Virus record (IMG/VR): IMGVR_UViG_3300047564_006443
Span: 1-22,727 of that record
Reading direction: 5' to 3' (one strand)
From: a virus
Length of the DNA: 22,727 nt
Of this stretch, positions 7,954 through 14,999 are shown piece after piece (position 1 is the stretch's first letter; every line of letters begins with the position of its first letter). The notes under the pieces were generated by a model. That model was not told the origin of the DNA. It saw only the letters and a program-made list of their open reading frames with translations, and made no database searches. The position numbers and the translations under genes were made by a program.

Positions 7954-10900
7954 CTAGATGGTGTCACTTACAAGTAATTGTAAGAAGTAAATTGGGTGAA
8001 TTGCTGGAAAGGGAAGACCACCCCAATCAGCAGCCAAGTCCAGAGTACACTCTGGAAAGGTTCAACGACTACCTGAGGAGTTTAGTCTCCTTAATAACAG
8101 GATTAAGCGCCCAACTCCTTTTATGTTATAATTAGTGTAAAAGGATGAAGATATAGTCTAACTTCCATGATAACTTACTTAGCAATAAGACTTTCTAATG
8201 GTGATTATTATTGGGGTTCTACCGCAATGACTCTCAAAAAGAGAGAACGATTTCATAGAAAGTTTAAGGGAAACGATCACTTCCATAATTCTCTAAAAAA
8301 ATATCCAGATGATTGGATATTTCTGGAAATCTTCAATGAAGAAACAGATAGTAGAGAAACTGAAAAGAAAATGCTTTCTTTACATTACAATAGAAGTGGA
8401 TGCCTTAACTTATCAAATGAACCTCAGGGTTGGGGAACTGGTGAAAATCATGCCAGAAATAAAAATCCTCAATATTGGGAACATCTAAAAGGTGAAGGAC
8501 ATCCAAGAAAAGTTAATCCAGAAAAATGGAATAATTCTATTGGAGATAATCATTGGACTAGAAATGTTGATAAGAGTAAATTGGTTTCTCTTGGATACAA
8601 TTTTCCCAAAATGTCTGGTGATAAAAATCATATGAAAAATCCTGATGTTGCTAAGAAGATTTCTAAGTGGAGACAAGGAAAAAATATTGAACCTTGGTTA
8701 GAGGCAGATATCATATATCAAATATGGTTATCTTGTAGAAAACCTAGTCCATCTGCAAAAGCATGGGCAAAGAAAACAAACTTTCCTTATTATTCACTTA
8801 GGTCTATGGTCTCTTCATTTTTAGAAGGTTGGATACCTTATGAGGATGAAGAATGGATTTCGTGGAAGGCATCAGTGGTGCCGTTGTTCCTTCTTCTAAT
8901 GCTATCGGACTTCACTTCTATCCTATCTGGGAAGCAGCAAGTCTTGATGAATGGCTCTACAATGGTGGACCTTTCCAACTTGTTGTATTTCACTTCCTCA
9001 TTGGCATCTATGCTTATATGGGTCGTGAATGGGAACTCTCATACCGTCAACCCTAGGCGGCTCTTGAAGGAAACTTCAAGATAAACATCGGGTGAATTGC
9101 TGGAAACTATGGACATTTACGACGAATTTATATCATACCTTCAAACAATTGAACCTAGTGACGGTGAATATTACGAAAAACATCGTATTATTCCTGGACA
9201 TGAAGGAGGATTATATGAAGATGGAAATGTAGTTAAATGCACATTTGAAAATCACAAATTTGCTCATTACTATAGGTGGTTAGCAAAATCTTCTGAGAAA
9301 GATAAATATTCTTGGAGAAAGATGTGTGGTTGGAAAGATGTAGATGCCCGTCGTGAAATGGCTTCTTATGCTGGGAAACTTGGTGGTCGTAAGACCAATC
9401 AAATCCATAAAGAACGTGGAACTAATTTTTATAGTTCGGAGTTTGGTAGAAATGCTTCACTCAAACGCTCAAAAAAAGATAAACAAAACTGGATGAATGA
9501 GTTAAACCAACAACTTACATTTGAACAAAGGTCAAATGCAGGTAAAGTTGGCGCTCAAAAAACTCTTCAATTTCAAAGAGAAACTAATACAGGTTTCTTT
9601 AACCCTAAAGCAACTTTACAAAAACTTGCTAATCTTAAACGGTGGGGTATAAAAATTGATGGAGTGAGAATTCCATTTAAAAGTTTATCTTCAGATTTCG
9701 TTGAATATCATATCAACGAAGGAACCAATAAGGAGTATTCTAATTCATAAAATCAGCAGCCAAGCTAACCACGAACTTGGTTAGAAGGTTCAGAGACTAG
9801 TCGGTTTTCCAAGCGTGGAATATAATACGACATTAGCTCCCGACACCTAAACTCTTATGAGTAAGGTGAAGATATAGTCCACCACCACTTTTAGTGGTGC
9901 TAGGTATACGTCCTTGGATTTGTGTTGCTTACAGCGCACCTGTTGCTGCTGCGAGTGCCGTGTTCCTTGTGTATCCCTTCGGTCAAGGTAGTTTTAGTGA
10001 TGCTATGCCTCTGGGTATCAGCGGAACCTTCAACTACATGTTGGTGTTCCAGGCTGAGCACAATATCCTTATGCACCCATTCCATATGCTTGGAGTTGCT
10101 GGTGTATTTGGTGGGGCATTTGCTGGAGCAATGCATAGGGAACTGTGCCCTTGCTGAGTAATCAGTAAGTGAAAATCGGGTGAACTGCTGGAACCCTAAG
10201 TTACTAAAATGTTACTTGACTTATGTAAATAACTCTGGTAACATAAACTGTATGGCTAACAAGTACTTATCTTTTATTGAGGAATGTAAAAATAAAACAT
10301 ATCCTCCCAATACTTATCTTGAAGACCACCATATTGTCCCAAAACATGATGGTGGTCTTGATAATCCAGAAAACCTTACTTCATTATCTTTTGACGACCA
10401 CATACTCGCACATAAAATAAGGTACGATGTATACGGTCAAGTTTATGACTTAGCAGCATATAACTTGATGTGTGGTTTTGATAGTGAAGGTTGGAGACTT
10501 CTTAGAGTTGAAGGTGCTTATAAAACACACGAAGCATTAAGATTATCCAAGAAAAATTTTTGGAGTTCTGATTATCAAAAAGAAATGTCTGCTCGTTCTG
10601 TAAAGTCTGAGTATGCTATGAAAATGAGAAGTATTGGTGGCAAAGTAGGAGGTAAAAATAGAAACAAAAATGTTGCTATTACTTCTACTGATAAGTATAT
10701 TTTCTCTTATGACAAAGTTGAAACGGTTTGTATAATCAACTGCGAAACTGGTGGAGAAGTTTTAGAAGAACTACAAAAAATAGTTCCCAATCAAAACTTC
10801 AAAAGAGTAACTCCTCTACTAAAAGGTCAAAGAAAAAATGCTTACAGTTGGTCTTGTAAAAAACTTTAGTAATATGGCAATCAGCATCCAAGTCCTAGAT

Positions 10901-11463
10901 ACATCTAGGAAAGGTTCAGAGACTACCTGAGGGGTTCAGTCCCCTTAATAACAGGTTTAAGTGCCCGACAACCTAATAAAATAGGTTGATGATATAGTCC
11001 ACTCCTTATGAAAATAAGGTATAATAGGGGTTCCCTCGTAACCTCCTCCCTGGTGCGTGAAACCACCGAGAGCGAGTCCCAGAACTACGGCTATAAGTTC
11101 GGTCAAGAGGAAGAGACTTATAACATTGTCGCTGCTCATGGGTATTTTGGTCGTCTTATTTTCCAATATGCGTCCTTTAATAACTCCCGTTCACTACACT
11201 TCTTCCTTGCCGCTTGGCCAGTGATTGGTATTTGGTTCACTGCTCTTGGTGTTAGCACCATGGCCTTCAACCTCAACGGTTTCAACTTCAACCAGTCACT
11301 GATTGATAGCCAGAACCGTGTCATCCCTACTTGGGCTGATATCCTCAACCGTGCTGGTCTGGGCATGGAGGTGATGCATGAGCGTAACGCTCACAACTTC
11401 CCTCTCGACCTTGCCAGCGTAGAAGCAACTCCTGTTGCTCTTACTGCTCCAACAATTGGTTGA
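7724..11463 (+). CDS. psbA: Photosystem II D1 protein, psbA, four exons split by three group I introns
   Basis: Joining 7724-7953, 8870-9047, 9900-10136 and 11029-11463 gives one intact reading frame of 359 residues, the usual D1 length. D1 is the photosystem II reaction-centre subunit that binds P680, pheophytin, QB and the manganese cluster in the thylakoid membrane. Key residues are present: Tyr161 (AYSAPVAA), Asp170 (SFSDAMPLG), His190 ([10 protein letters not shown]), His215, His332-Glu333 (VMHERN), His337, Asp342 and the C-terminal processing site after Ala344. Introns sit in codon 77 (phase 2), after Arg136 and directly after the His215 codon (a ligand of the non-haem iron). Each 5' exon ends in T and each intron ends in G, as group I splicing requires. 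Without splicing, D1 would stop in the first codon of intron 1. The gene ends in a strong terminator. Phage D1 replaces the fast-turning host D1 during infection. Confidence 0.93.
7954..8869 (+). ncRNA. Group I intron 1 of psbA
   Basis: This is a self-splicing group I intron, 916 bases. The conserved core elements appear in order: P (GGGTGAATTGCTGGAA, about 7994-8009), Q (AATCAGCAGCCAAG, 8024-8037), R (GGTTCAACGACTA, about 8059-8071) and S (GAAGATATAGTC, about 8147-8158). Between R and S lies CCTGAGGAGTTTAGTCTCC, forming the extra P7.1/P7.2-type stem of group IA introns. The preceding exon base is T and the last intron base is G. The endonuclease gene is downstream of S, in the P9 region. Confidence 0.9.
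8167..9084 (+). CDS. GIY-YIG homing endonuclease with NUMOD3-like repeats, in psbA intron 1
   Basis: The frame is 305 codons from ATG 8167. The GIY-YIG domain is near the N-terminus: ITYLAIRL (2-9) and YYWGST (14-19) as the two motif strands, Arg28 in the RERFHRK helix, a Glu in SRETEKKM (about 62-69) and Asn81 in CLNLSNE. It is followed by about four NUMOD3-type units ([35 protein letters not shown]), a DNA-binding module usual in intron endonucleases. Such enzymes cut intronless psbA to spread the intron. Only about 235 residues lie in the intron; the frame then runs through exon 2 in another frame and stops 37 bases into intron 2, so the full protein can come only from unspliced RNA. There is no clear ribosome binding site. 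The composition is AT-rich, unlike the exons. Confidence 0.85.
8870..9047 (+). CDS. psbA: psbA exon 2
   Basis: Completes codon 77 and encodes residues 78-136 ([13 protein letters not shown] to REWELSYR). It is overprinted in another frame by the C-terminus of the GIY-YIG gene. Confidence 0.9.
9048..9899 (+). ncRNA. Group I intron 2 of psbA
   Basis: The intron is 852 bases. Core elements are P (GGGTGAATTGCTGGAA, about 9090-9105), Q (AATCAGCAGCCAAG, about 9751-9764), R (GGTTCAGAGACTA, about 9787-9799) and S (GAAGATATAGTCC, about 9868-9880). The whole endonuclease gene sits between P and Q, in the P5 loop, unlike intron 1. The 5' exon ends CGT and the intron ends in G before CTA. Confidence 0.9.
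9109..9750 (+). CDS. HNH homing endonuclease in psbA intron 2
   Basis: The protein is 213 residues from ATG 9109; an in-frame TTG at 9097 lies inside the P element of the intron core and is less likely as a start. The HNH motif is near the N-terminus: [12 protein letters not shown] (about 23-34), Asn40, then [11 protein letters not shown] (about 47-57). Two similar basic units, [10 protein letters not shown] and [10 protein letters not shown], follow and are probably DNA-binding. It would cut intron-less psbA at or near the intron 2 site and so drive homing. It is a paralogue of the intron 3 enzyme by its shared HNH spacing, but not of the GIY-YIG enzyme. It is read in the same direction as psbA, from unspliced or excised intron RNA. 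Confidence 0.88.
   Translation: MDIYDEFISYLQTIEPSDGEYYEKHRIIPGHEGGLYEDGNVVKCTFENHKFAHYYRWLAKSSEKDKYSWRKMCGWKDVDARREMASYAGKLGGRKTNQIHKERGTNFYSSEFGRNASLKRSKKDKQNWMNELNQQLTFEQRSNAGKVGAQKTLQFQRETNTGFFNPKATLQKLANLKRWGIKIDGVRIPFKSLSSDFVEYHINEGTNKEYSNS
9900..10136 (+). CDS. psbA: psbA exon 3
   Basis: Encodes residues 137-215 ([14 protein letters not shown] to GAMH), including Tyr161, Asp170, His190, His198 and His215. It is the most function-dense part of D1. Confidence 0.9.
10137..11028 (+). ncRNA. Group I intron 3 of psbA
   Basis: The intron is 892 bases. Core elements are P (GGGTGAACTGCTGGAA, about 10178-10193), Q (AATCAGCATCCAAG, about 10879-10892), R (GGTTCAGAGACTA, about 10913-10925) and S (GATGATATAGTCC, about 10988-11000). 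The segment after R is almost the same as in intron 1 (CCTTAATAACAGG then TTAAG), pointing to a common recent origin. The endonuclease gene sits between P and Q. The intron ends in G before the GGT of exon 4. Confidence 0.9.
10252..10869 (+). CDS. HNH homing endonuclease in psbA intron 3
   Basis: The protein is 205 residues from ATG 10252. An in-frame GTG at 10180 would start inside the P element of the intron and is rejected. The HNH motif is [12 protein letters not shown] (about 24-35), Asn41, then DDHILAH (about 48-54). A basic middle ([14 protein letters not shown]) and a C-terminal segment that ends [13 protein letters not shown] follow; the latter resembles the NUMOD1-type helix-turn-helix found at the end of T4-type HNH intron enzymes. 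Its layout matches the intron 2 enzyme. It would cleave intronless psbA close to the His215 codon. No clear Shine-Dalgarno sequence is seen. Confidence 0.87.
   Translation: MANKYLSFIEECKNKTYPPNTYLEDHHIVPKHDGGLDNPENLTSLSFDDHILAHKIRYDVYGQVYDLAAYNLMCGFDSEGWRLLRVEGAYKTHEALRLSKKNFWSSDYQKEMSARSVKSEYAMKMRSIGGKVGGKNRNKNVAITSTDKYIFSYDKVETVCIINCETGGEVLEELQKIVPNQNFKRVTPLLKGQRKNAYSWSCKKL
11029..11463 (+). CDS. psbA: psbA exon 4
   Basis: Encodes residues 216-359 ([14 protein letters not shown] to the C-terminus), including the ligands His332, Glu333, His337 and Asp342 and the C-terminal processing site. Confidence 0.9.
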   Translation, partial: GSLVTSSLVRETTESESQNYGYKFGQEEETYNIVAAHGYFGRLIFQYASFNNSRSLHFFLAAWPVIGIWFTALGVSTMAFNLNGFNFNQSLIDSQNRVIPTWADILNRAGLGMEVMHERNAHNFPLDLASVEATPVALTAPTIG

Positions 11464-11488
11464 TATAAAGCCAAATAATAGCATAATA

Positions 11489-11521
11489 AAGAGACCTCAA
11501 ACGGAGGGGTCTCTTTTTTTT
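11489..11521 (+). terminator. Rho-independent terminator of psbA
   Basis: The stem AGAGACC pairs with GGTCTCT around a CTC/GAG inner pair and an AAAC loop, directly followed by a run of nine or more T. It is a classic strong terminator 25 bases after the psbA stop. Confidence 0.9.
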
Positions 11522-11530
11522 TTCTTCTTC

Positions 11531-11559
11531 TTGACATAAGACTCCAATCCCATTAAAAT
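11531..11559 (+). promoter_or_regulatory. Near-consensus sigma70 promoter for the subtilase gene
   Basis: TTGACA (11531-11536), 17 bases, TAAAAT (11554-11559). Transcription would start near 11566, giving a leader of about 19 bases without a Shine-Dalgarno sequence. Confidence 0.75.
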
Positions 11560-11584
11560 AGTCATATAGTACCACTATCTAAAA

Positions 11585-12952
11585 ATGAGAAACAGAAGAC
11601 GTTATAGAAGGCACTGCGAGAATTACAAAAAAACAGAAGAACTGGTGTATCTTCCGCAGGTTCTTGTGGACTATAATGTTGCGGCAATTCCAACCCGAGA
11701 CACCATACCCTACGGAACTCAGGCAGTCTGGAATGGGCAGAATCTTTCAAGTCTTGGGAATATTGCGTCAAGTGCTTATGCCTTTGTAATTGATTCTGGA
11801 GTATTGGATATCACTGGAGACTTGAATTTAAATACTCAATGGTCTAGAAGTTGGATTCTGGGTCAATCTCCATTTGTTGATGGTAATGGTCACGGGACTC
11901 ACGTTGCCGGAACGATTGGAGCACTTGCAAATAACAGTGGGATTGTTGGAGTTGCTCCAGGAGCACAAATAGTCTCACTAAAGGTTTTCAATAACAGTGG
12001 TTCGGCAACTCTCTCTTCGATTATAGACGCAGTTAATTATGCAGCAGATATAATCATCACCAACCGACTCGATTTGTCAAAGGTTGTGATTAATATGAGT
12101 CTTGGTGGAGTTCTTAATTCTGCCTTGAATGCCGCAATTCTTCGCGCAGCAAACTTAGGAATTCGGTTTACGATTGCAGCAGGAAATTCCGGCATCGATG
12201 CTGACACGACTTCTCCTGCAAGTGTAGGCACTCACCCAAACGTCTACACGGTCTCTGCAGTAGATTCAATGGGGGCTATGCCAGCGTGGTCGAACTGGGA
12301 CACTGTAACGCCCACAGACCCCTTAGACACAGTGGATTATGCGGCACCGGGAGTCGGTATAATGTCCTACTATAAGGCTGGATTACTTGCCTATCTCAGC
12401 GGGACTTCAATGGCAGCGCCTCATGTTGCGGGATTGCTTTTGATGGGGGAAGTAACTTCAACGGGAATGGCAACTCCATTCTATGCTGGAACTGCAGACC
12501 CTTTTGCGATTCTGAGTAATCTACCCACAGTTGCAAATCAAACTCTCTGGGGGACTGAGGCAAACGATACCATCATTGGTGGGCCGGGTAATGATACAAT
12601 TGCCGGTGTCTCTCTTACAGGTTCAATTTCAGGGCAAATTGATATTCTTATTGGAAGCACTGGAGCAGATACTTTTATTCTTGCAGATTCTCGTGGAGCA
12701 TTCTACAACGATGGAGTGGACGGAACTCTAGGGACAAGTGATTATGCCCTAATTCAAAACTTTCAATCTGGAGTAGATAAACTACAACTACTGGCAGGTA
12801 ATTACTTTACCACTAGAGTCGGAGATAATTTGAATATCTACTGGGACCAAAATGCAAATGGGAGATTTGAGACAATTCTCTCAAGTAGCGATGAGTTAGT
12901 AGCAGTTATTCAAACCCCGACTTTTTCTTTCCATGACGTTATCTTCTATTAA
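11585..12952 (+). CDS. Subtilisin-like serine protease (S8) with RTX-like calcium-binding tail
   Basis: The protein is 455 residues. The full subtilase catalytic set is present: Asp70 in AFVIDSGV, His103 in DGNGHGTHVAG, oxyanion Asn201 in AAGNSG and Ser275 in LSGTSMAAPHVAG. After the catalytic domain come glycine/aspartate repeats (ANDTIIGGPGNDTIAG, about 326-341, and GSTGADTFILADS) typical of hemolysin-type RTX calcium-binding segments, then YALIQNFQSGVDKLQL, the conserved strand that follows such repeats. No signal peptide is seen; the N-terminus is instead very basic (RNRRRYRRH). RTX proteins usually leave the cell through a type I exporter using a C-terminal signal, so export or a virion or lysis role are both open. 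It is a lone transcription unit between the psbA terminator and the small-gene run. It is unusual cargo for a phage and looks bacterial in origin (inference). Confidence 0.9.
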   Translation: MRNRRRYRRHCENYKKTEELVYLPQVLVDYNVAAIPTRDTIPYGTQAVWNGQNLSSLGNIASSAYAFVIDSGVLDITGDLNLNTQWSRSWILGQSPFVDGNGHGTHVAGTIGALANNSGIVGVAPGAQIVSLKVFNNSGSATLSSIIDAVNYAADIIITNRLDLSKVVINMSLGGVLNSALNAAILRAANLGIRFTIAAGNSGIDADTTSPASVGTHPNVYTVSAVDSMGAMPAWSNWDTVTPTDPLDTVDYAAPGVGIMSYYKAGLLAYLSGTSMAAPHVAGLLLMGEVTSTGMATPFYAGTADPFAILSNLPTVANQTLWGTEANDTIIGGPGNDTIAGVSLTGSISGQIDILIGSTGADTFILADSRGAFYNDGVDGTLGTSDYALIQNFQSGVDKLQLLAGNYFTTRVGDNLNIYWDQNANGRFETILSSSDELVAVIQTPTFSFHDVIFY

Positions 12953-12992
12953 TGCGCAAAGATAGCGTAAGGATATGCTATTGAAATTTTTG

Positions 12993-13001
12993 TGGTAGTA
13001 T
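12993..13001 (+). promoter_or_regulatory. Extended -10 promoter for the 172-aa gene
   Basis: TG-G-TAGTAT with no convincing -35 box, 22 bases before the ATG. A short inverted repeat ATAGC/GCTAT at about 12962-12980, followed after a few bases by TTTTT, may end subtilase transcription just upstream. Confidence 0.4.
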
Positions 13002-13022
13002 GAACTTACTCTCTTAAACGCC

Positions 13023-13541
13023 ATGGATGAAAAAAATGACTTTAAAATTTTGCATATTTCATACAAGCAATCTTCACCAGAAGACGAGTATAATTGGTTA
13101 CGTGTCAATCTTGTGTTTAGAGTAGTGGATGAATATGATCTTATTGTTTGCAAGTCGATGTCAGAAGAGTGGTCTAAGGCATCTTTGTACGAGGTGGATG
13201 ATCCAGTTCAGATACATAATCATTTTTTACACACAGGCCATGAATTTAAAAAAATTGAAAATACTGAGCTTAGTCGATTAATCTCCTTCTCCACGGATCC
13301 TGAATATGACATTTCCGACAAACACCGAGTTGGATTTTCCTTAAATCCTAATTACATTCTTCAATATATTGAGAAGTTCAATGTTTTTGTTTATAGGGAC
13401 TTTGTAGAAGATAATCCTGTTACTAGAGCCACATTATCAATGCTAGAAGATCTAAAAAACACTGGAAAATCTACTTCTAGATTTGTTTCTTTTAGTATTT
13501 TTACGCGTTGTATTACAACATTAAATACCTTTTGGGACTGA
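13023..13541 (+). CDS. 172-aa protein of unknown function
   Basis: The protein is soluble, of mixed composition, starting MDEKNDFKILHISYKQ, with no motif I recognise. An extended -10 promoter lies 22 bases upstream. Its stop is two bases before the ATG of the membrane protein gene, so the two are probably cotranslated. No function is assigned. Confidence 0.7.
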   Translation: MDEKNDFKILHISYKQSSPEDEYNWLRVNLVFRVVDEYDLIVCKSMSEEWSKASLYEVDDPVQIHNHFLHTGHEFKKIENTELSRLISFSTDPEYDISDKHRVGFSLNPNYILQYIEKFNVFVYRDFVEDNPVTRATLSMLEDLKNTGKSTSRFVSFSIFTRCITTLNTFWD

Positions 13542-13543
13542 TT

Positions 13544-13786
13544 ATGAATTTTTACCTCTACTACTACTATTTCTTTTTTGGTCTTTTTGCCATTGTATTG
13601 TACATGATGGCCCTTGATCCGAATGTAGGTAGATTTATAGTTTTAATGTCAAAAGTTGCCCGGCTAAGCGTTGCAAGGGGGATTTTTTGGCTAAAATTCT
13701 ATCCTAGACTCCGACTCGATACCGCAAAAATGAAATGGAAAGCGAATCAGACCCTTAAGAAAAACTTAAAAAAGTCTGATAAATGA
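13544..13786 (+). CDS. Small membrane protein with basic tail
   Basis: The protein is 80 residues from ATG 13544. Residues about 2-22 (FYLYYYYFFFGLFAIVLYMMA) form one membrane helix very rich in Tyr and Phe; the rest is basic and ends in a lysine-rich helix (KKNLKKSDK), which suggests an N-out, C-in anchor protein. An in-frame TTG at 13508 would extend it into the previous gene and is less likely. It starts two bases after the previous stop. The function is unknown. Confidence 0.65.
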   Translation: MNFYLYYYYFFFGLFAIVLYMMALDPNVGRFIVLMSKVARLSVARGIFWLKFYPRLRLDTAKMKWKANQTLKKNLKKSDK

Positions 13787-13794
13787 AGAGTTTG

Positions 13795-13803
13795 TGTTAG
13801 AAT
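13795..13803 (+). promoter_or_regulatory. Extended -10 promoter for the 62-aa gene
   Basis: TG-T-TAGAAT, placing the transcription start about 16 bases before the ATG at 13826. No -35 box is seen. Confidence 0.4.
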
Positions 13804-13825
13804 CATTGCACATATACCTCTTTTT

Positions 13826-14014
13826 ATGGACGCAAATGACTGGACCCAACTTAAAAAAATGCATAATCAGATTGCAGAGTCAGGTGTGGCAGCCTTTGAT
13901 TCGGCGTATCTCGAACGCTATGCAGAACTTCTCGCCAAGTCACTTGAGGGAAAGGGCCTGGACAAACGCGTCAGTGAATTTGCCGCCACTCGATCCAACC
14001 ACTCCATGGTATGA
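13826..14014 (+). CDS. 62-aa helical protein of unknown function
   Basis: MDANDWTQLKKMHNQIAES continues into AYLERYAELLAKSLEGKG; the protein is predicted almost fully helical and has no known motif. It is preferred over the alternative 110-codon frame starting at 13794 because it has an ATG behind an extended -10 promoter and a normal amino-acid composition. It overlaps the start of the next small frame. The function is unknown. Confidence 0.6.
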   Translation: MDANDWTQLKKMHNQIAESGVAAFDSAYLERYAELLAKSLEGKGLDKRVSEFAATRSNHSMV

Positions 14015-14126
14015 GTGGATCTCGTATCTTGAATGCTGTGCAAGTTTAGGAATAACTCCGTCTCTGTCCCGATTTTTACGGTACAACAACTACTATCACA
14101 GTGTTATCTATGCTAAGAAAAATTAA
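13974..14126 (+). CDS. Possible 50-aa small protein, overlapping start
   Basis: The frame downstream of the 62-aa stop reads TPWYEWISYLECCASLGITP and on to RFLRYNNYYHSVIYAKKN, a plausible protein sequence with no ATG start. The only starts are GTG 13974 or TTG 13980, inside the previous gene. Its stop overlaps the ATG of the next gene (14110), a spacing typical of coupled phage genes. Function and start are both uncertain. Confidence 0.4.
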   Translation: MNLPPLDPTTPWYEWISYLECCASLGITPSLSRFLRYNNYYHSVIYAKKN

Positions 14127-14274
14127 ATCGCTGCTTTTCCCCGAAACCCGACTTACCTACGAGTTGTTGGATCGTGTTGAAGAGCTGGAGATGCTTGTTG
14201 ACAAACTGGAACAAATGATTGACAAAGTACATAGACTGAAGTATGATTCAGAGGACTCCTCCTCGAACTACTGA
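14110..14274 (+). CDS. 54-aa coiled-coil protein
   Basis: MLRKIKSLLFPETRLTYELL is followed by DRVEELEMLVDKLEQMIDKV, a clear leucine heptad that predicts a short coiled coil, then an acidic Ser-rich tail. The ATG lies inside the end of the previous frame, and the stop at 14272 is one base before the ATG of the next gene. No function is assigned. Confidence 0.6.
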   Translation: MLRKIKSLLFPETRLTYELLDRVEELEMLVDKLEQMIDKVHRLKYDSEDSSSNY

Positions 14275-14275
14275 T

Positions 14276-14470
14276 ATGTATGAAAATCTTAGCGAGTTTG
14301 AAAGGGCTCTGGCTAGATTTGGCGACAAAGTTGCCCTAATCGCAGGACTAGAAATCAGTAATAAAATCACCCCAGAACAAGCCTATCAAGAAATCAAAAC
14401 TCACTACAAAATGCTAAAAAATCTACGTAAGGCTGAACGTCCTGTTTGGGAAGAAGTGCAAAATGATTGA
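14276..14470 (+). CDS. 64-aa helical protein of unknown function
   Basis: Read from ATG 14276 (MYENLSEFERALARFGDK), one base after the previous stop; an in-frame ATG at 14243 would overlap the coiled-coil gene and has no better ribosome binding site. The protein is helical with a KITPEQAYQEIKTHYKMLKN helix and a basic centre. The next gene starts inside its last codons (14463), so these genes form a tightly coupled run. The function is unknown. Confidence 0.6.
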   Translation: MYENLSEFERALARFGDKVALIAGLEISNKITPEQAYQEIKTHYKMLKNLRKAERPVWEEVQND

Positions 14471-14978
14471 TTTTCATTCCACTGCCCCATTTATGAACGA
14501 TTTTGAACAGGAGATTGTAGATCTTTCTTCGCTGAATAAGATCATCGATCTTGCTTGCCATCACATCGAGAGGTTGGAAGTCGATGAAACTACTAATCTT
14601 CTCATCGCACTTAAACTCCTACTCAGTAGCAAAGAAGACAAACTTCACGGTTTTTTTCAAAAAGCTTGGCACGAATTTATGATTCCGGCTCATCAACAAG
14701 CCCAGTCAAACAAAAAAACCTGGACCGTGGAGATGGGCGCCGACGGCATTATTGTTTTTCCCCCCGACCTAGTAGAAGAGGTAGGGTTTGAAGAATGGGA
14801 TATTGTTGATGTCAGCTTTGACAAAACCAATAACACCATCGTCATCAAGAAAGTACCTGAGTCGGAAGAAAATTATCCCGAAGGTGTTGGATGCATGGGA
14901 GATACGCTCTCTCCTGAGGAAATTCAAACCGTTGAGGAAAAAGGTGCGATGGGGCTTAAAGCACCTTGGGAGAGTTGA
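14463..14978 (+). CDS. Protein with AbrB/MazE-like swapped-hairpin domain
   Basis: The protein is 171 residues. The first 80 are helical. Residues about 86-131 (TWTVEMGADGIIVFPPDLVE, then FEEWDIVDVSFD and NNTIVIKKV) have the order of the AbrB/SpoVT/MazE fold: a strand, D-G-x-I-x-x-P-P-x-L, a short helix with E-x-G, D-x-V-x-V, then an I-x-I-K-K-V strand. This fold binds DNA as a dimer in transition-state regulators and antitoxins. The assignment is by eye. The tail is acidic. There is no adjacent toxin that I recognise, so a regulatory role is a weak inference. The start overlaps the previous stop by 8 bases. Confidence 0.6.
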   Translation: MIDFHSTAPFMNDFEQEIVDLSSLNKIIDLACHHIERLEVDETTNLLIALKLLLSSKEDKLHGFFQKAWHEFMIPAHQQAQSNKKTWTVEMGADGIIVFPPDLVEEVGFEEWDIVDVSFDKTNNTIVIKKVPESEENYPEGVGCMGDTLSPEEIQTVEEKGAMGLKAPWES

Positions 14979-14999
14979 TATGGAAAAGGAGACATTTTT

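Noticed and set aside
7724-11463. psbA as a pseudogene broken by frameshifts and insertions
   Set aside because: The pieces join exactly in frame at T/G group I borders, with no lost residue and all ligands kept.
13794-14126. One 110-codon protein across the 62-aa gene
   Set aside because: Its first two thirds have poor composition and a non-ATG start; the 62-aa frame fits better there, and only the last 50 codons look coding.
14463-14978. Toxin-antitoxin pair with the AbrB-like protein as antitoxin
   Set aside because: No neighbouring gene resembles MazF, RelE, VapC or another toxin.
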